DNA from: Fodinibacter sp963730365
GTDB taxonomy: Bacteria > Actinomycetota > Actinomycetes > Actinomycetales > Dermatophilaceae
Direction: 5' to 3'
Assembly (NCBI GenBank): GCA_963730365.1
Contig: CAVSRM010000003.1
Span: 62,001 to 126,000 of the forward strand
DNA: 64,000 nt
Shown: one piece after another, positions 16,184 through 25,074 of the stretch
Position numbering within the stretch: position 1 is the first letter of the stretch
Layout of the letters: the number at the start of each line of letters is the position of its first letter
The notes under the pieces: model-generated
The model's input: only the letters and a program-made list of their open reading frames with translations
Database searches by the model: none
Told to the model about the DNA's origin: nothing
Program-made: the position numbers and the translations under genes

Positions 16184-17746
16184 TCAGCCGGTGTGGCCGG
16201 CGCCCTCCGGCTGCTTCAGCTCCTCGGTGACGTCCTCGTCCTCCATGCCGGGGATGGCGTCGCCGGCGTCGGCCCGGACCTTCTCCTCGATGCGGGCGCC
16301 GACCTGCGGGTCGACGTGCTTCCAGTACGCGAAGGCCCGCTCCAGCACGTCGGCTCGTACCCCACCGAGCGCACCGGCCACGGTGTCGACGAAGCGGTCG
16401 CGCTGGGCGTCGTCGAAGACCTCGCGCACGAGGGTGCCCGGCTGGGTCCAGTCGTCGTCCTCGGGGTGGAGGGTGTAGGCCTGACGGACCATCTCGCCGT
16501 CGGACTCCCAGCCCTCGGCCACCGGGCCCTGCGTGTCGGAGTGGCCCCGCCCGTCGCTGTTGGGGATGTACGTGGGGCCGGTCTTGACCTCGTAGTTCAT
16601 CGGGCCGTCGAAGACGAGATGGTTCTCCTGCTCGACGACGGGCCGGTTGACCGGCAGCATGTGCGCGTTGGTGCCGACCCGAGCGCGGTGGGCATCGGCG
16701 TAGGAGAAGACGCGGGCCAGCAGCATCTTGTCGGGCGAGAAGCCGATGCCGGGCACGATGTTGCTGGGAGCGAAGGTCGCCTGCTCGATCTGGGCGAAGT
16801 GGTTGACGGGGTTCTCGTCGAGCGTGAAGGTCCCGACGGTGATGAGCGGGTAGTCCGCGTGCGGCCACACCTTGGTGAGGTCGAACGGGTTGAACCGGTA
16901 GCTCGCGGCATCGGCGTAGGGCATGGCCTGGATCTTCAGGGTCCAGCTCGGGTGCTCGCCCCGCTCGATGGCCTCGAAGAGGTCACGACGGTGGAAGTCC
17001 GAGTCGGCACCGCAGAGGTGCTCGGCCTCCTCGTTGGTGAGGTTCTCGACCCCTTGGTCGCTGACGAAGTGGAACTTCACCCAGAACCGCTCTCCCTCGG
17101 CGTTGCTCATCATGTAGGTGTGCGACCCGTAGCCGTTCATGGTTCGCCAGGAACGCGGCAGGCCCCGGTCACCCATGAGGTACGTCACCTGGTGTGCGGA
17201 CTCCGGGGAGTTGGTCCAGAAGTCCCACTGCATCGTGCCGTCGCGCAGTCCGGAGTCGGCGAGTCGCTTCTGGCTGCGGATGAAGTGGGGGAACTTCATC
17301 GGGTCCCGCAGGAAGAAGACGGGGGTGTTGTTGCCCACGAGGTCCCAGTTGCCCTCCTCCGTGTAGAAGCGGGTGGCGAAGCCTCGCACGTCCCGCCAGG
17401 TGTCGGGGGAGCCCAGCTCGCCCGCCACCGTGGAGAAGCGGGCGAGGGTGCGCACCGAGGATCCCTGGCGGAACACCGAGGCGCTCGTGAAGCGCGAGAT
17501 GTCCTCGGTGCACACGAAGGTGCCGAATGCGCCCGAGCCCTTGGCGTGCGGCTTGCGCTCCGGAATGTTCTCCCGGTTGAAGTGCGCGAGCATGTCGAGC
17601 AGGTGCGCGTCGTGCAGCACGAGGGGCCCGTTCGGCGACACGCTCAGGCTGTGCTGGTCGTTCTCGGCCGGGGCACCGTTGACCATTGTCGAGCCGGTGG
17701 GAGTTCCGAGGCCGGCCTCGTCGGTGTAGGGGTCGGACGGTGACAT
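16184..17746 (-). CDS. katA: Heme catalase (monofunctional)
   Basis: The 520-aa enzyme breaks hydrogen peroxide into water and oxygen. The active-site His lies in PERKPHAKGSGAFG near 67, the catalytic Asn region in NNTPVFFLRDP near 140, and the proximal heme Tyr in RVFSYADAHRARVG near 350. Length and a short charged C-terminal extension fit small-subunit catalases. The open frame extends upstream, but ATG at 17746 follows GGAG by about seven bases and gives the usual N terminus. It is divergent from the MFS gene (121-bp gap without a clear operator) and convergent with the kinase. Confidence 0.95.
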   Translation of the reverse strand: MSPSDPYTDEAGLGTPTGSTMVNGAPAENDQHSLSVSPNGPLVLHDAHLLDMLAHFNRENIPERKPHAKGSGAFGTFVCTEDISRFTSASVFRQGSSVRTLARFSTVAGELGSPDTWRDVRGFATRFYTEEGNWDLVGNNTPVFFLRDPMKFPHFIRSQKRLADSGLRDGTMQWDFWTNSPESAHQVTYLMGDRGLPRSWRTMNGYGSHTYMMSNAEGERFWVKFHFVSDQGVENLTNEEAEHLCGADSDFHRRDLFEAIERGEHPSWTLKIQAMPYADAASYRFNPFDLTKVWPHADYPLITVGTFTLDENPVNHFAQIEQATFAPSNIVPGIGFSPDKMLLARVFSYADAHRARVGTNAHMLPVNRPVVEQENHLVFDGPMNYEVKTGPTYIPNSDGRGHSDTQGPVAEGWESDGEMVRQAYTLHPEDDDWTQPGTLVREVFDDAQRDRFVDTVAGALGGVRADVLERAFAYWKHVDPQVGARIEEKVRADAGDAIPGMEDEDVTEELKQPEGAGHTG

Positions 17747-17867
17747 CGCTGCTCCTGCGGGTCGGGTTCGGTGGGTCCTCCCACGGTCGCACAGACCCGC
17801 GGCCGATCGGGGTCCAGCGACCTGCTGAGCGCGGTCCGGATGGCGGAGGTGCGAGCACGGTGTCAGA

Positions 17868-19106
17868 GTGTCCACCGTGACGTCCGTCTCCCTCGCGCCG
17901 TACCGGCGGGCGCTCTCCCGCCGGCCCCTGCGAACGGCGCTGATCCTCGGGACGCTCGTGAGGGGCCCGGTCTTCGCCGGCGGCATCCTGCTGACCGTCC
18001 ACGTCGTCACGACACTGGGCCGCTCGTACGCCGCTGCCGGCGTGCTGACAGCGGTCGCCACGGTGGCCATCGCCGTCAGCGGACCGTGGCGTGGCCGCCT
18101 CCTCGACCGCTACGGGCTCCGCCGGGTGGTGGCGCCCTCGATCGCCGTCGCCGCCGTCTGCTGGAGCATCGCGCCGTTCGTCAGCTACTGGCCGTTGCTC
18201 TTCCTCGCGCTCGTGGCCGGGCTCTTCATCATCCCGACGTTCTCGATCACGCGACAGGCCGTGATCGCGGCGGTGCCGATGAGCGAGCGCCGGACCGCCA
18301 TCTCGCTGGACTCCGCCGCGGTCGAGCTGTCGTTCATGGTGGCACCCGCACTCGCCGTCTGGGCGGCCGCGCAGTGGTCCACGACGTGGGTGCTCCTCAT
18401 CACCCAGATGCTCGGTGTGGTGGCGGGCGCCGCGATGTGGGTGGTGGATCCTCCGCTGCGCAGTGACGAGGAGCGAGCCGACGCCGTCAGCAACGTGCCG
18501 AGGTCCTCGTGGTTCAGGCTCCCGTTCGTCTCGATCTGCCTGGCGGCCCTCGCCTCGACGGTCGTGCTGGCCGGCTCCGACATCGCGGTCGTCGCCGCGA
18601 TGCGCGACTTCGACGCCACGTCGCAGATCGGGCTCGTCCTCCTGCTCTGGGGGGCGGGGTCCCTCATCGGGGGCCTCACCTACGGCGCCCTGCGCCACCC
18701 CATCTCGCCCTTCTGGCTGCTCGCGGCCCTGGCCATGGTGACGGCCCCGATGGCGCTCGCCACCTCCCCCCTGACCCTCGCCGCGATCAGCTTCGTGGCG
18801 GGCCTGCTGTGCGCGCCCACCATCACCGCGACGATCGACCAGTCGAGCCGCATGGTGCCCGCGGAAGCACGCGGTGAGGCCATGGGCTGGCACGGGTCGT
18901 TCATGACAGCCGGGGGTGCCCTCGGCGCACCGGTCGCCGGCCTGGCCATCGACCGTCACGGCTTCGGAGGAGGGTTCGTCGCCGTTGCCGCGGTCGGACT
19001 CGCGGTTGCCCTGTCGGGGGTGTTCGCCGTGCGCGTACGGCGCTCCCGGCGGGCGCGCACGACGGCCGGCGATACCCGGATGACGGTCCCCGGAGGTCCC
19101 ACCTAG
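17868..19106 (+). CDS. MFS transporter
   Basis: The 412-aa protein has about 12 hydrophobic segments and the short loop motif GRLLDRYGLRRV after the second segment, typical of major facilitator exporters. Substrate is unknown. The GTG at 17868 is the first start; a second in-frame GTG at 17877 is also possible, and the GGAGG at 17844-17848 is rather far from both, so the start is uncertain. The TAG stop is also the beginning of the pheS -10 hexamer. Confidence 0.8.
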   Translation: MSTVTSVSLAPYRRALSRRPLRTALILGTLVRGPVFAGGILLTVHVVTTLGRSYAAAGVLTAVATVAIAVSGPWRGRLLDRYGLRRVVAPSIAVAAVCWSIAPFVSYWPLLFLALVAGLFIIPTFSITRQAVIAAVPMSERRTAISLDSAAVELSFMVAPALAVWAAAQWSTTWVLLITQMLGVVAGAAMWVVDPPLRSDEERADAVSNVPRSSWFRLPFVSICLAALASTVVLAGSDIAVVAAMRDFDATSQIGLVLLLWGAGSLIGGLTYGALRHPISPFWLLAALAMVTAPMALATSPLTLAAISFVAGLLCAPTITATIDQSSRMVPAEARGEAMGWHGSFMTAGGALGAPVAGLAIDRHGFGGGFVAVAAVGLAVALSGVFAVRVRRSRRARTTAGDTRMTVPGGPT

Positions 19107-19109
19107 ACT
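19104..19109 (+). promoter_or_regulatory. pheS promoter -10 box (TAGACT) overlapping the MFS stop codon
   Basis: TAGACT begins exactly at the TAG stop of the MFS gene. The pheS ATG is at 19147, which leaves a leader of roughly 30 nt with a weak GTGGA ribosome site. No attenuator-like hairpin or leader peptide is visible. Confidence 0.5.
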
Positions 19110-19146
19110 CGGGCCCGCCCCGAACCCCGCCCGAAGTGGAACCCCC

Positions 19147-20241
19147 ATGTCAGGACCGAACACGAGCTACGACCCCGTCGAGGTGGCCGCGCTCGACCCC
19201 CGGGCCGTCGAGGATGCCGTGACGGCCGCCCTCGGCGCCGCCGACGCCGCGGCCTATCTGGAGGAGCTGAAGGCCGCGCGGACCGCCCACCAGGGGGACC
19301 GGAGCCCCCTGGCGCTGGCCAACCGGGAGATCGGGGCGCTACCGCCGAGTGCCAAGGCGGAGGCCGGGAAGCGCGTGGGTCAGGCACGGGCCAGGGTCGC
19401 CCAGGCGTTCGGGGCGCGACAGGTCGAGCTCGAGGCGGAGCGGGACGAGCGCATCCTCACCGAGGAGGCCGTCGACGTCACCCTGCCCAGCGGGCGCCGG
19501 CCCCTGGGACGGCGCCATCCGACCGAGCTGATGTCCCAGCGCATCGCCGACCTGTTCGTCGGCATGGGCTGGGAGATCGCCGAGGGCCCGGAGATCGAGG
19601 CCGAGTGGTTCAACTTCGACGCACTGAACTTCGACGCCGACCACCCTGCGCGCCAGATGCAGGACACGTTCTACGTCGACCCACCCGAGGGCGGGCTCGT
19701 GCTGCGCACCCACACCTCGCCGGTGCAGGCCCGGACACTCCTCGAGCGTGGGGTGCCGGTCTACGTCGCGGCGATCGGCCGCGTGTTCCGCACCGACGAG
19801 CTCGACGCCACGCACATGCCCGCCTTCCACCAGGTCGAGGGGCTGGCCGTCGACGAGGGCATCACGATGGCGCACCTCAAGGGCACCCTCGACCGGCTGG
19901 CGAGCGAGCTCTTCGGAGCGGGCATCACGACGCGCCTGCGCCCGTCCTTCTTCCCCTTCACGGAGCCGAGTGCCGAGATGGACCTTCGCTGCTTCGTGTG
20001 CCGCGGTGAGGATCCCGACTGCCGGACCTGCAAGGGCACGGGCTGGATCGAGTGGGGAGGCTGCGGGATGGTCAACCGCAACGTCCTGGCGGCCTGCGGG
20101 GTCGACCCCGACCGCTACACCGGGTTCGCCTTCGGCATGGGCATCGACCGCGCGCTGATGTTCCGCACCGGGGTCAGTGACATGAGGGACATGATCGAGG
20201 GCGACGTGCGCTTCGACGCGCAGTTCGGGATGGAGATCTGA
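19147..20241 (+). CDS. pheS: Phenylalanyl-tRNA synthetase alpha subunit
   Basis: The 364-aa class II synthetase subunit charges tRNA-Phe together with PheT. After an N-terminal coiled coil (1-100) come motif 1 (HPTELMSQRIADLF), motif 2 (GRVFRTDELDATHMPAFHQ with R in the RTD group) and motif 3 (GFAFGMGIDRALMF). A CxxC-type cluster (FVCRGEDPDCRTCKG) near 280 is the insertion seen in many PheS proteins. The TGA overlaps the pheT ATG by one base. Confidence 0.97.
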   Translation: MSGPNTSYDPVEVAALDPRAVEDAVTAALGAADAAAYLEELKAARTAHQGDRSPLALANREIGALPPSAKAEAGKRVGQARARVAQAFGARQVELEAERDERILTEEAVDVTLPSGRRPLGRRHPTELMSQRIADLFVGMGWEIAEGPEIEAEWFNFDALNFDADHPARQMQDTFYVDPPEGGLVLRTHTSPVQARTLLERGVPVYVAAIGRVFRTDELDATHMPAFHQVEGLAVDEGITMAHLKGTLDRLASELFGAGITTRLRPSFFPFTEPSAEMDLRCFVCRGEDPDCRTCKGTGWIEWGGCGMVNRNVLAACGVDPDRYTGFAFGMGIDRALMFRTGVSDMRDMIEGDVRFDAQFGMEI

Positions 20242-22793
20242 TGCGCGTACCCATCGACTGGCTGCGCGAGTACGTCGCGGTGCCGGAGGACGTCTCCGGC
20301 GCGGAGGTCGCGGCCCACCTGGTGAGGGTGGGCCTGGAGGAGGAGGGGCTGCACACCGGCGGGGTGACGGGTCCCCTCGTCGTGGGCCGAGTCCTCAGCC
20401 GGGTGCCCGAGCCGCAGAAGAACGGCAAGACCATCAACTGGTGCACGGTCGACGTGGGCGACGCCAACGGCACCGGCGAGCCCCAGGGCATCGTGTGCGG
20501 AGCGCACAACTTCGACGTCGACGACCTCGTCGCCGTCATCCTCCCGGGCGGGGTGCTCACGACCCCCGAGGGGCCGTTGGTGGTCAGCGCTCGCAAGACC
20601 TACGGGCACGTGTCCGCCGGCATGATCTGCTCCGAGCGCGAGCTCGGCATCGGTGAGGACCACGACGGCATCCTCGTGCTGAGCCGGGCCTTCGCCGGCG
20701 ACGAGGAGGCCCTCGCCCGCCTGGTGCCCGGTGCCGACGCCGTCGCGCTGCTCGGCCTCGACCGGGAGACCGTCGAGGTCAACGTCACCCCCGACAGGGG
20801 CTACTGCTTCTCCGTGCGTGGCGTGGCGCGGGAGTACTCCCACGCCACGGGCTCGGACTTCACGGACCCCGCCGCCGCCCTGACCGAGCGGGCCCCGGCC
20901 GCCGGCGACGAGGGGTATGCCGTCGAGCTCGGCGACGAGTCGCCCATCCGCGGCCGGGCCGGCTGCGACCGCTACGTCGCGCGGGTGGTGCGCGGCATCG
21001 ACGTCTCGGCGCCCACCCCCCGGTGGATGGCGACACGCCTCACCGAGGCGGGGATGCGGCCGATCTCCCTCCCCGTCGACGTGACCAACTACGTCATGCT
21101 CGGCCTGGGCCAGCCGCTGCACGCCTTCGACCTCGACACCCTCGACGGCCCGGTCGTCGTGCGCCGGGCACGCGAGGGCGAGCGCCTCACGACCCTCGAC
21201 GGGGTCGACCGAGGTCTCGATCCCGGTGACCTCGTCATCACCGACAACGGTGGCGAGCGGGCGGTGGCGATCGCCGGTGTCATGGGTGGGGCCGACACCG
21301 AGGTCGGCGCGTCGACGAGCGACGTGCTCATCGAGGCCGCCCACTTCGATCCGGTCACGGTGGCGCGCAGCGCCCGTCGGCACCGGCTTCCGTCGGAGGC
21401 GTCACGTCGGTTCGAGCGCGGCGTCGACCCGATGCTCGCGCCGGCGGCTGCCCAGCTCGCGGTCGACCTGCTCGTCGAGCACGGTGGCGGTGTCTCCGAC
21501 CCGGCCGTCACGGACGTCGGCACCCCGGTGCCTCCGGCCCCCGTGAGGATGGACGTCACCTTCCCCACCCGCATCGTGGGGATCGACTACCCCGCGAGCG
21601 AGGTCGTCGAGATCCTCGAAGCGATCGGGTGCAGAGTCTCGCGGCAGGGCGAGCAGCTCACGGTCCACCCGCCGACCTGGCGTCCCGACCTCACCACGGC
21701 GGAGGACCTCGTCGAGGAGGTCGCGCGGATCCACGGCTATGCCCGCATCCCGTCCCTCCTGCCGACACCGCCCGGTGGCGCCGGCCTCACCCACGCCCAG
21801 CGCGTTCGCCGCACCGTCGCGGACGTCCTCGCGGCGCAGGGCCTGAACGAGGTCTGGAGTGCGCCGTTCGTCGCGGCTGACCGGTTCGCAGCCCTCGGCC
21901 TCGACGTCGAGGTGGAGCTGGCTCGCACCGTCCGCCTCGCGAACCCCCTGTCGGAGGAGCAGCCGCTCATGCGCACGCGGCTCCTTGCGACGCTCGTCGA
22001 CGCGTTGCGGCGCAACGTGGCCAGGGGCGCCAGGGACGTGGCGCTGTTCGAGGTCGGTCTCGTCGTGGCCCTCGACGGGCCGCAGGGCTCGGCTCCCACC
22101 GAGGACGTGGGAGTGCGTCCCTCCGAGGACAAGCTCGCCGCGATCCGCGATGCGGTACCGCCGCAACCGCGACACCTCGCGGTGCTCATCGCCGGGGATC
22201 GCGACCGGGCCGGCTGGTGGGGACCGGGTCGGGCAGCCGACGTGTCCGACGTGGTCGAGGTCGCGCGCGCCCTCGGGGAGGCCCTCGGGGTCCCGCTCGA
22301 GGTGAGCTCCGACGCCGTGGCGCCCTACCACCCAGGGCGCTGCGCCCGCGTGGCCCTCGCCGACGGGACGGTCGTGGGGCACGTCGGTGAGCTGCACCCC
22401 AAGGCGCTCTCGACGCTGGGCCTTCCCGCCCGCGCCGTCGGTGGAGAGTTCGACCTCGACGTGCTGAGCGAGGCGTCGGAGGCGACCGTGCAGGCCCGCA
22501 CCCTCGACACCTTCCCGCTGGCCCAGAGTGACATCGCCCTCGTCGTCGACGAGTCCGTGCCCGCGGCCGAGGTGCAGAGGCTGCTGCGGGCCGGGGCGGG
22601 CGAGCACCTGGAGTCGGTCACGCTGTTCGACGTCTACCGCGGCGACCAGGTGGGGGAGGGGAGCAAGTCCCTGGCGTACCGGTTGACGTTCCGGGCGCCG
22701 GATCGCACCCTGACGACCGACGAGGTCAGTGACCTGCGGGACCGCGCACTGGCCTCGGCCGCAACCAGCGTGGGCGCGGTGCAGCGGGCGTGA
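20241..22793 (+). CDS. pheT: Phenylalanyl-tRNA synthetase beta subunit
   Basis: The 850-aa protein has, in order, the EMAP/OB tRNA-binding domain (about 40-155, IVCGAHNFDVDDLV), the B3/B4 editing domain (about 210-400, RPISLPVDVTNYVML and PLHAFDLDTL), the B5 domain, the catalytic-core-like domain, and the C-terminal FDX-ACB anticodon-binding domain (about 755-850, QSDIALVVDES). Length is normal. It overlaps pheS by one base and the downstream SDR gene by four. Confidence 0.97.
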   Translation: MRVPIDWLREYVAVPEDVSGAEVAAHLVRVGLEEEGLHTGGVTGPLVVGRVLSRVPEPQKNGKTINWCTVDVGDANGTGEPQGIVCGAHNFDVDDLVAVILPGGVLTTPEGPLVVSARKTYGHVSAGMICSERELGIGEDHDGILVLSRAFAGDEEALARLVPGADAVALLGLDRETVEVNVTPDRGYCFSVRGVAREYSHATGSDFTDPAAALTERAPAAGDEGYAVELGDESPIRGRAGCDRYVARVVRGIDVSAPTPRWMATRLTEAGMRPISLPVDVTNYVMLGLGQPLHAFDLDTLDGPVVVRRAREGERLTTLDGVDRGLDPGDLVITDNGGERAVAIAGVMGGADTEVGASTSDVLIEAAHFDPVTVARSARRHRLPSEASRRFERGVDPMLAPAAAQLAVDLLVEHGGGVSDPAVTDVGTPVPPAPVRMDVTFPTRIVGIDYPASEVVEILEAIGCRVSRQGEQLTVHPPTWRPDLTTAEDLVEEVARIHGYARIPSLLPTPPGGAGLTHAQRVRRTVADVLAAQGLNEVWSAPFVAADRFAALGLDVEVELARTVRLANPLSEEQPLMRTRLLATLVDALRRNVARGARDVALFEVGLVVALDGPQGSAPTEDVGVRPSEDKLAAIRDAVPPQPRHLAVLIAGDRDRAGWWGPGRAADVSDVVEVARALGEALGVPLEVSSDAVAPYHPGRCARVALADGTVVGHVGELHPKALSTLGLPARAVGGEFDLDVLSEASEATVQARTLDTFPLAQSDIALVVDESVPAAEVQRLLRAGAGEHLESVTLFDVYRGDQVGEGSKSLAYRLTFRAPDRTLTTDEVSDLRDRALASAATSVGAVQRA

Positions 22794-23542
22794 CCGCCCC
22801 GGGTCAGGGGGGCCACCTCGTCGCGGTGGTCACCGGCGCCAGCCGCGGCATCGGGCAGCACGTCGCCGCCGCCCTCGAGGACGCCGGGTACGTCGTCGAG
22901 CGGGGCTCCTCGGCGGTCGCGCCGGTCACCGACCGCGCCGCGGTGACGGCGTGGGTGGAGGAGATCGTCGAGCGGCAGGGCCGGATCGACGTCCTCGTCA
23001 ACAACGCGGGCGTCATCGACACCGAGGTCGACGTGTTCGCCTCCGACCCCCACGAGTGGTGGCACACCCAGGAGGTCAACGTCCTCGGGGCCTACCTCAT
23101 GACCTGGCTGGTCGGGCCGCAGATGATCGGTGCCGGGGGTGGGCGGGTCATCAACATCAACAGCGGTGTCGCCCGCCGCGCCAGCGCCGATGCCAGTGCC
23201 TACGGCGTGAGCAAGGCCGCGCTGGCCAGGCTCACCGGCTCCACCCACCTCGCCGGGTGGGAGCGCGGCATCCGGGCGTTCGACCTGATGCCCGGTGTCG
23301 TACGGACCGACATGACCGCGGCGATGGACGCCCACGTCGGCCGGACCGAGTGGACCGATCCCCACGAGGTCGCCGACCTCGTCCTCGGGCTCGTGTCGGG
23401 TGAGCTCGACGCGTGGTCCGGGCGGTTCGTGCGCGCCGGCATCGACACCGTCGACTCGCTGCGCGCCATGGCCGAGGGCGGCCTCGCCGAGCGCGAACGC
23501 ACGCTGGACCTCGTGCTCAGGTCCGACGACCCGCTCGCCTGA
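22790..23542 (+). CDS. Short-chain dehydrogenase/reductase
   Basis: The 250-aa protein shows the classical SDR marks: the cofactor motif TGASRGIG near residues 15-22, NNAG near 70, an active Ser in NINSG near 120, and the Y-x3-K pair in AYGVSKAAL near 137. The substrate is unknown, and the motifs do not settle NAD versus NADP. The GTG overlaps the pheT stop (GTGA), so it should be translated with pheT, although no functional link to tRNA charging is known. The next 75 bp lead to the arginine operon. Confidence 0.88.
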   Translation: MTAPGQGGHLVAVVTGASRGIGQHVAAALEDAGYVVERGSSAVAPVTDRAAVTAWVEEIVERQGRIDVLVNNAGVIDTEVDVFASDPHEWWHTQEVNVLGAYLMTWLVGPQMIGAGGGRVININSGVARRASADASAYGVSKAALARLTGSTHLAGWERGIRAFDLMPGVVRTDMTAAMDAHVGRTEWTDPHEVADLVLGLVSGELDAWSGRFVRAGIDTVDSLRAMAEGGLAERERTLDLVLRSDDPLA

Positions 23543-23584
23543 CGGGTGCGCGGACGGCGACCGAAGCGGCCGACGAGATGCAGG

Positions 23585-23626
23585 TGTGTGTATGAAGTAT
23601 CGAAGTTCTGTATAGTCATGCACATG
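23585..23626 (+). promoter_or_regulatory. argC promoter in an AT-rich island with candidate ArgR operator
   Basis: TATAGT at 23611-23616 is a good -10 box, seven bases before the ATG at 23624. It is overlapped by an imperfect palindrome TGTAT-AGTC-ATGCA (23609-23622), and the flank from 23587 is unusually AT-rich for this genome. ArgR operators are AT-rich imperfect palindromes that cover the promoter, so this is the likely site of arginine repression. Confidence 0.5.
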
Positions 23627-24664
23627 ATTCGGGTCGCGGTCGCTGGGGCCAGTGGGTATGCCGGGGGTGAGCTCCTCCGCCTGCTGCTCGGCCACCCCGA
23701 CGTCGAGATCGGCGCGCTGACGGCATCATCGAACGCGGGAGAGCCGGTGGGGGCCGTCCACCCGCACCTCACCCCACTGGCGGAGCGGCTGCTCGAGGGG
23801 ACGACGGCCGACGTCCTGGGGGGTCACGACGCCGTCTTCCTCGCGCTGCCGCACGGCCACTCGGCCGCGCTCGCCGCGCAGCTGGGGGAGGACACGGTCG
23901 TCATCGACTGCGGTGCCGACTTCCGCCTCAACGATCCGGCTGCCTGGGACCACTACTACGACACCCCGTATGCCGGCTGCTGGCCCTACGGTCTCCCCGA
24001 GCTGGTCACCCGGTCGGGAAAGCAGCGCCAGCACCTCGGGGCGGGGCGCCGCGTCGCCGTGCCCGGGTGCTACCCGACAGCGGTGTCCCTTGCCCTGGCG
24101 CCGGGCCTGGCGGCGGGAGTGATCCAGGGTGAGGACATCACCGTGGTGGCTGCCTCGGGGACCTCTGGCGCCGGGAGGTCCCTGAAGCCCCACCTGCTCG
24201 GCTCGGAGGTCATGGGCGCGATGTCCCCCTACGGGGTGGGCGGGGTCCACCGGCACACCCCCGAGATCGAGCAGAACCTCGCGGCCGCCGCGACCGGGCC
24301 AGTGACCGTGTCGTTCACCCCCACCCTCGCCCCGATGCCCCGGGGCATCCTCGCGACGTGCACCGCACGGGTCGACCCGGACGCGGACGCCGCATCGGTG
24401 CGCGAGGCCTGGCGGGCGGCATACGCCGACGAGGCCTTCGTCCAGCTGCTGCCCGAAGGGCGCTGGCCCAGCACCGCCAGCGTCGTCGGCAGCAACACGG
24501 TGCACCTGCAGGTCGCCCTCGACGCGCGGGTTGGCCGGGTCGTCGTGGTGGCAGCGGTCGACAACCTCACCAAGGGGACCGCCGGTGCGGCACTCCAGTG
24601 CTTCAACCTCGCCGTCGGGCTCCCTGAGGGGACCGGCCTTCCCGTCGCGGGGGTGGCGCCGTGA
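23624..24664 (+). CDS. argC: N-acetyl-gamma-glutamyl-phosphate reductase
   Basis: The 346-aa enzyme reduces N-acetylglutamyl phosphate to the semialdehyde with NADPH. The Rossmann motif AGASGYAGGELLRL is near residue 7, and the catalytic cysteine lies in VAVPGCYPTAVSLAL near 145. The frame is open further upstream and another ATG exists at 23618, but the -10 box geometry puts transcription start at about 23623-23624, so the ATG at 23624 is chosen as a leaderless start. It is the first gene of a tightly packed arginine operon and overlaps the next gene by four bases. Confidence 0.95.
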   Translation: MIRVAVAGASGYAGGELLRLLLGHPDVEIGALTASSNAGEPVGAVHPHLTPLAERLLEGTTADVLGGHDAVFLALPHGHSAALAAQLGEDTVVIDCGADFRLNDPAAWDHYYDTPYAGCWPYGLPELVTRSGKQRQHLGAGRRVAVPGCYPTAVSLALAPGLAAGVIQGEDITVVAASGTSGAGRSLKPHLLGSEVMGAMSPYGVGGVHRHTPEIEQNLAAAATGPVTVSFTPTLAPMPRGILATCTARVDPDADAASVREAWRAAYADEAFVQLLPEGRWPSTASVVGSNTVHLQVALDARVGRVVVVAAVDNLTKGTAGAALQCFNLAVGLPEGTGLPVAGVAP

Positions 24665-25074
24665 GCCGGATGCCGTTGCACCTCATGGAGCACCCCGAGC
24701 GCGTGTCGATCGTGCGGCTGCCCGGTGGTGACGAGCCAGGCTTCGACTGGACGTCGGGCCCGTTCGCCAGCCTGACGCGTACGCCCGACGAGACCTCCGT
24801 CGTCTGTCTCACCGAGGTGGTGCCTCGTGGTGCACGAACCGAGGGGCCCTTCACGGTCGTCGAGGTGGCCGGCCCGCTGTCGTTCGGGGCGGTCGGCGTC
24901 TTCGCCGAGGTGCTCGAACCCCTCGCGGCCCTCGAGATCTCGGTCCTCGGGTTCTCGACGTTCGACACGGACTGGGTGCTCGTGCCGGTCGAGCGCGCCG
25001 CGGACGCCGCCACGGCCTGGCGCCGCGCAGGTCTCGTCATCACCCCCACCTCACTGTCCGGAGGGCCACGCTGA
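24661..25074 (+). CDS. ACT-domain protein embedded in the arginine operon
   Basis: The 137-aa product resembles ACT_7-type regulatory domains: a DEPGFDWTSGPFASLTRTPDE segment interrupted by family-typical turns, TSVVCLTEVVP, the AGPLSFGAVGVFAEV helix, and FSTFDTDWVLVP, the usual ACT closing strand. ACT domains generally bind amino acids. The gene overlaps argC (GTGA) on one side and argJ (TGATG) on the other, so it is co-translated with arginine genes. No catalytic domain is attached. An arginine- or ornithine-sensing role is suggested by location only. Confidence 0.78.
   Translation: MSRMPLHLMEHPERVSIVRLPGGDEPGFDWTSGPFASLTRTPDETSVVCLTEVVPRGARTEGPFTVVEVAGPLSFGAVGVFAEVLEPLAALEISVLGFSTFDTDWVLVPVERAADAATAWRRAGLVITPTSLSGGPR

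Noticed and set aside
17747..17867. N-terminal extension of catalase or a gene in the katA-MFS gap
   Set aside because: The open frame continues upstream, but the RBS and family alignment place the catalase start at 17746; the gap holds no other plausible ORF.
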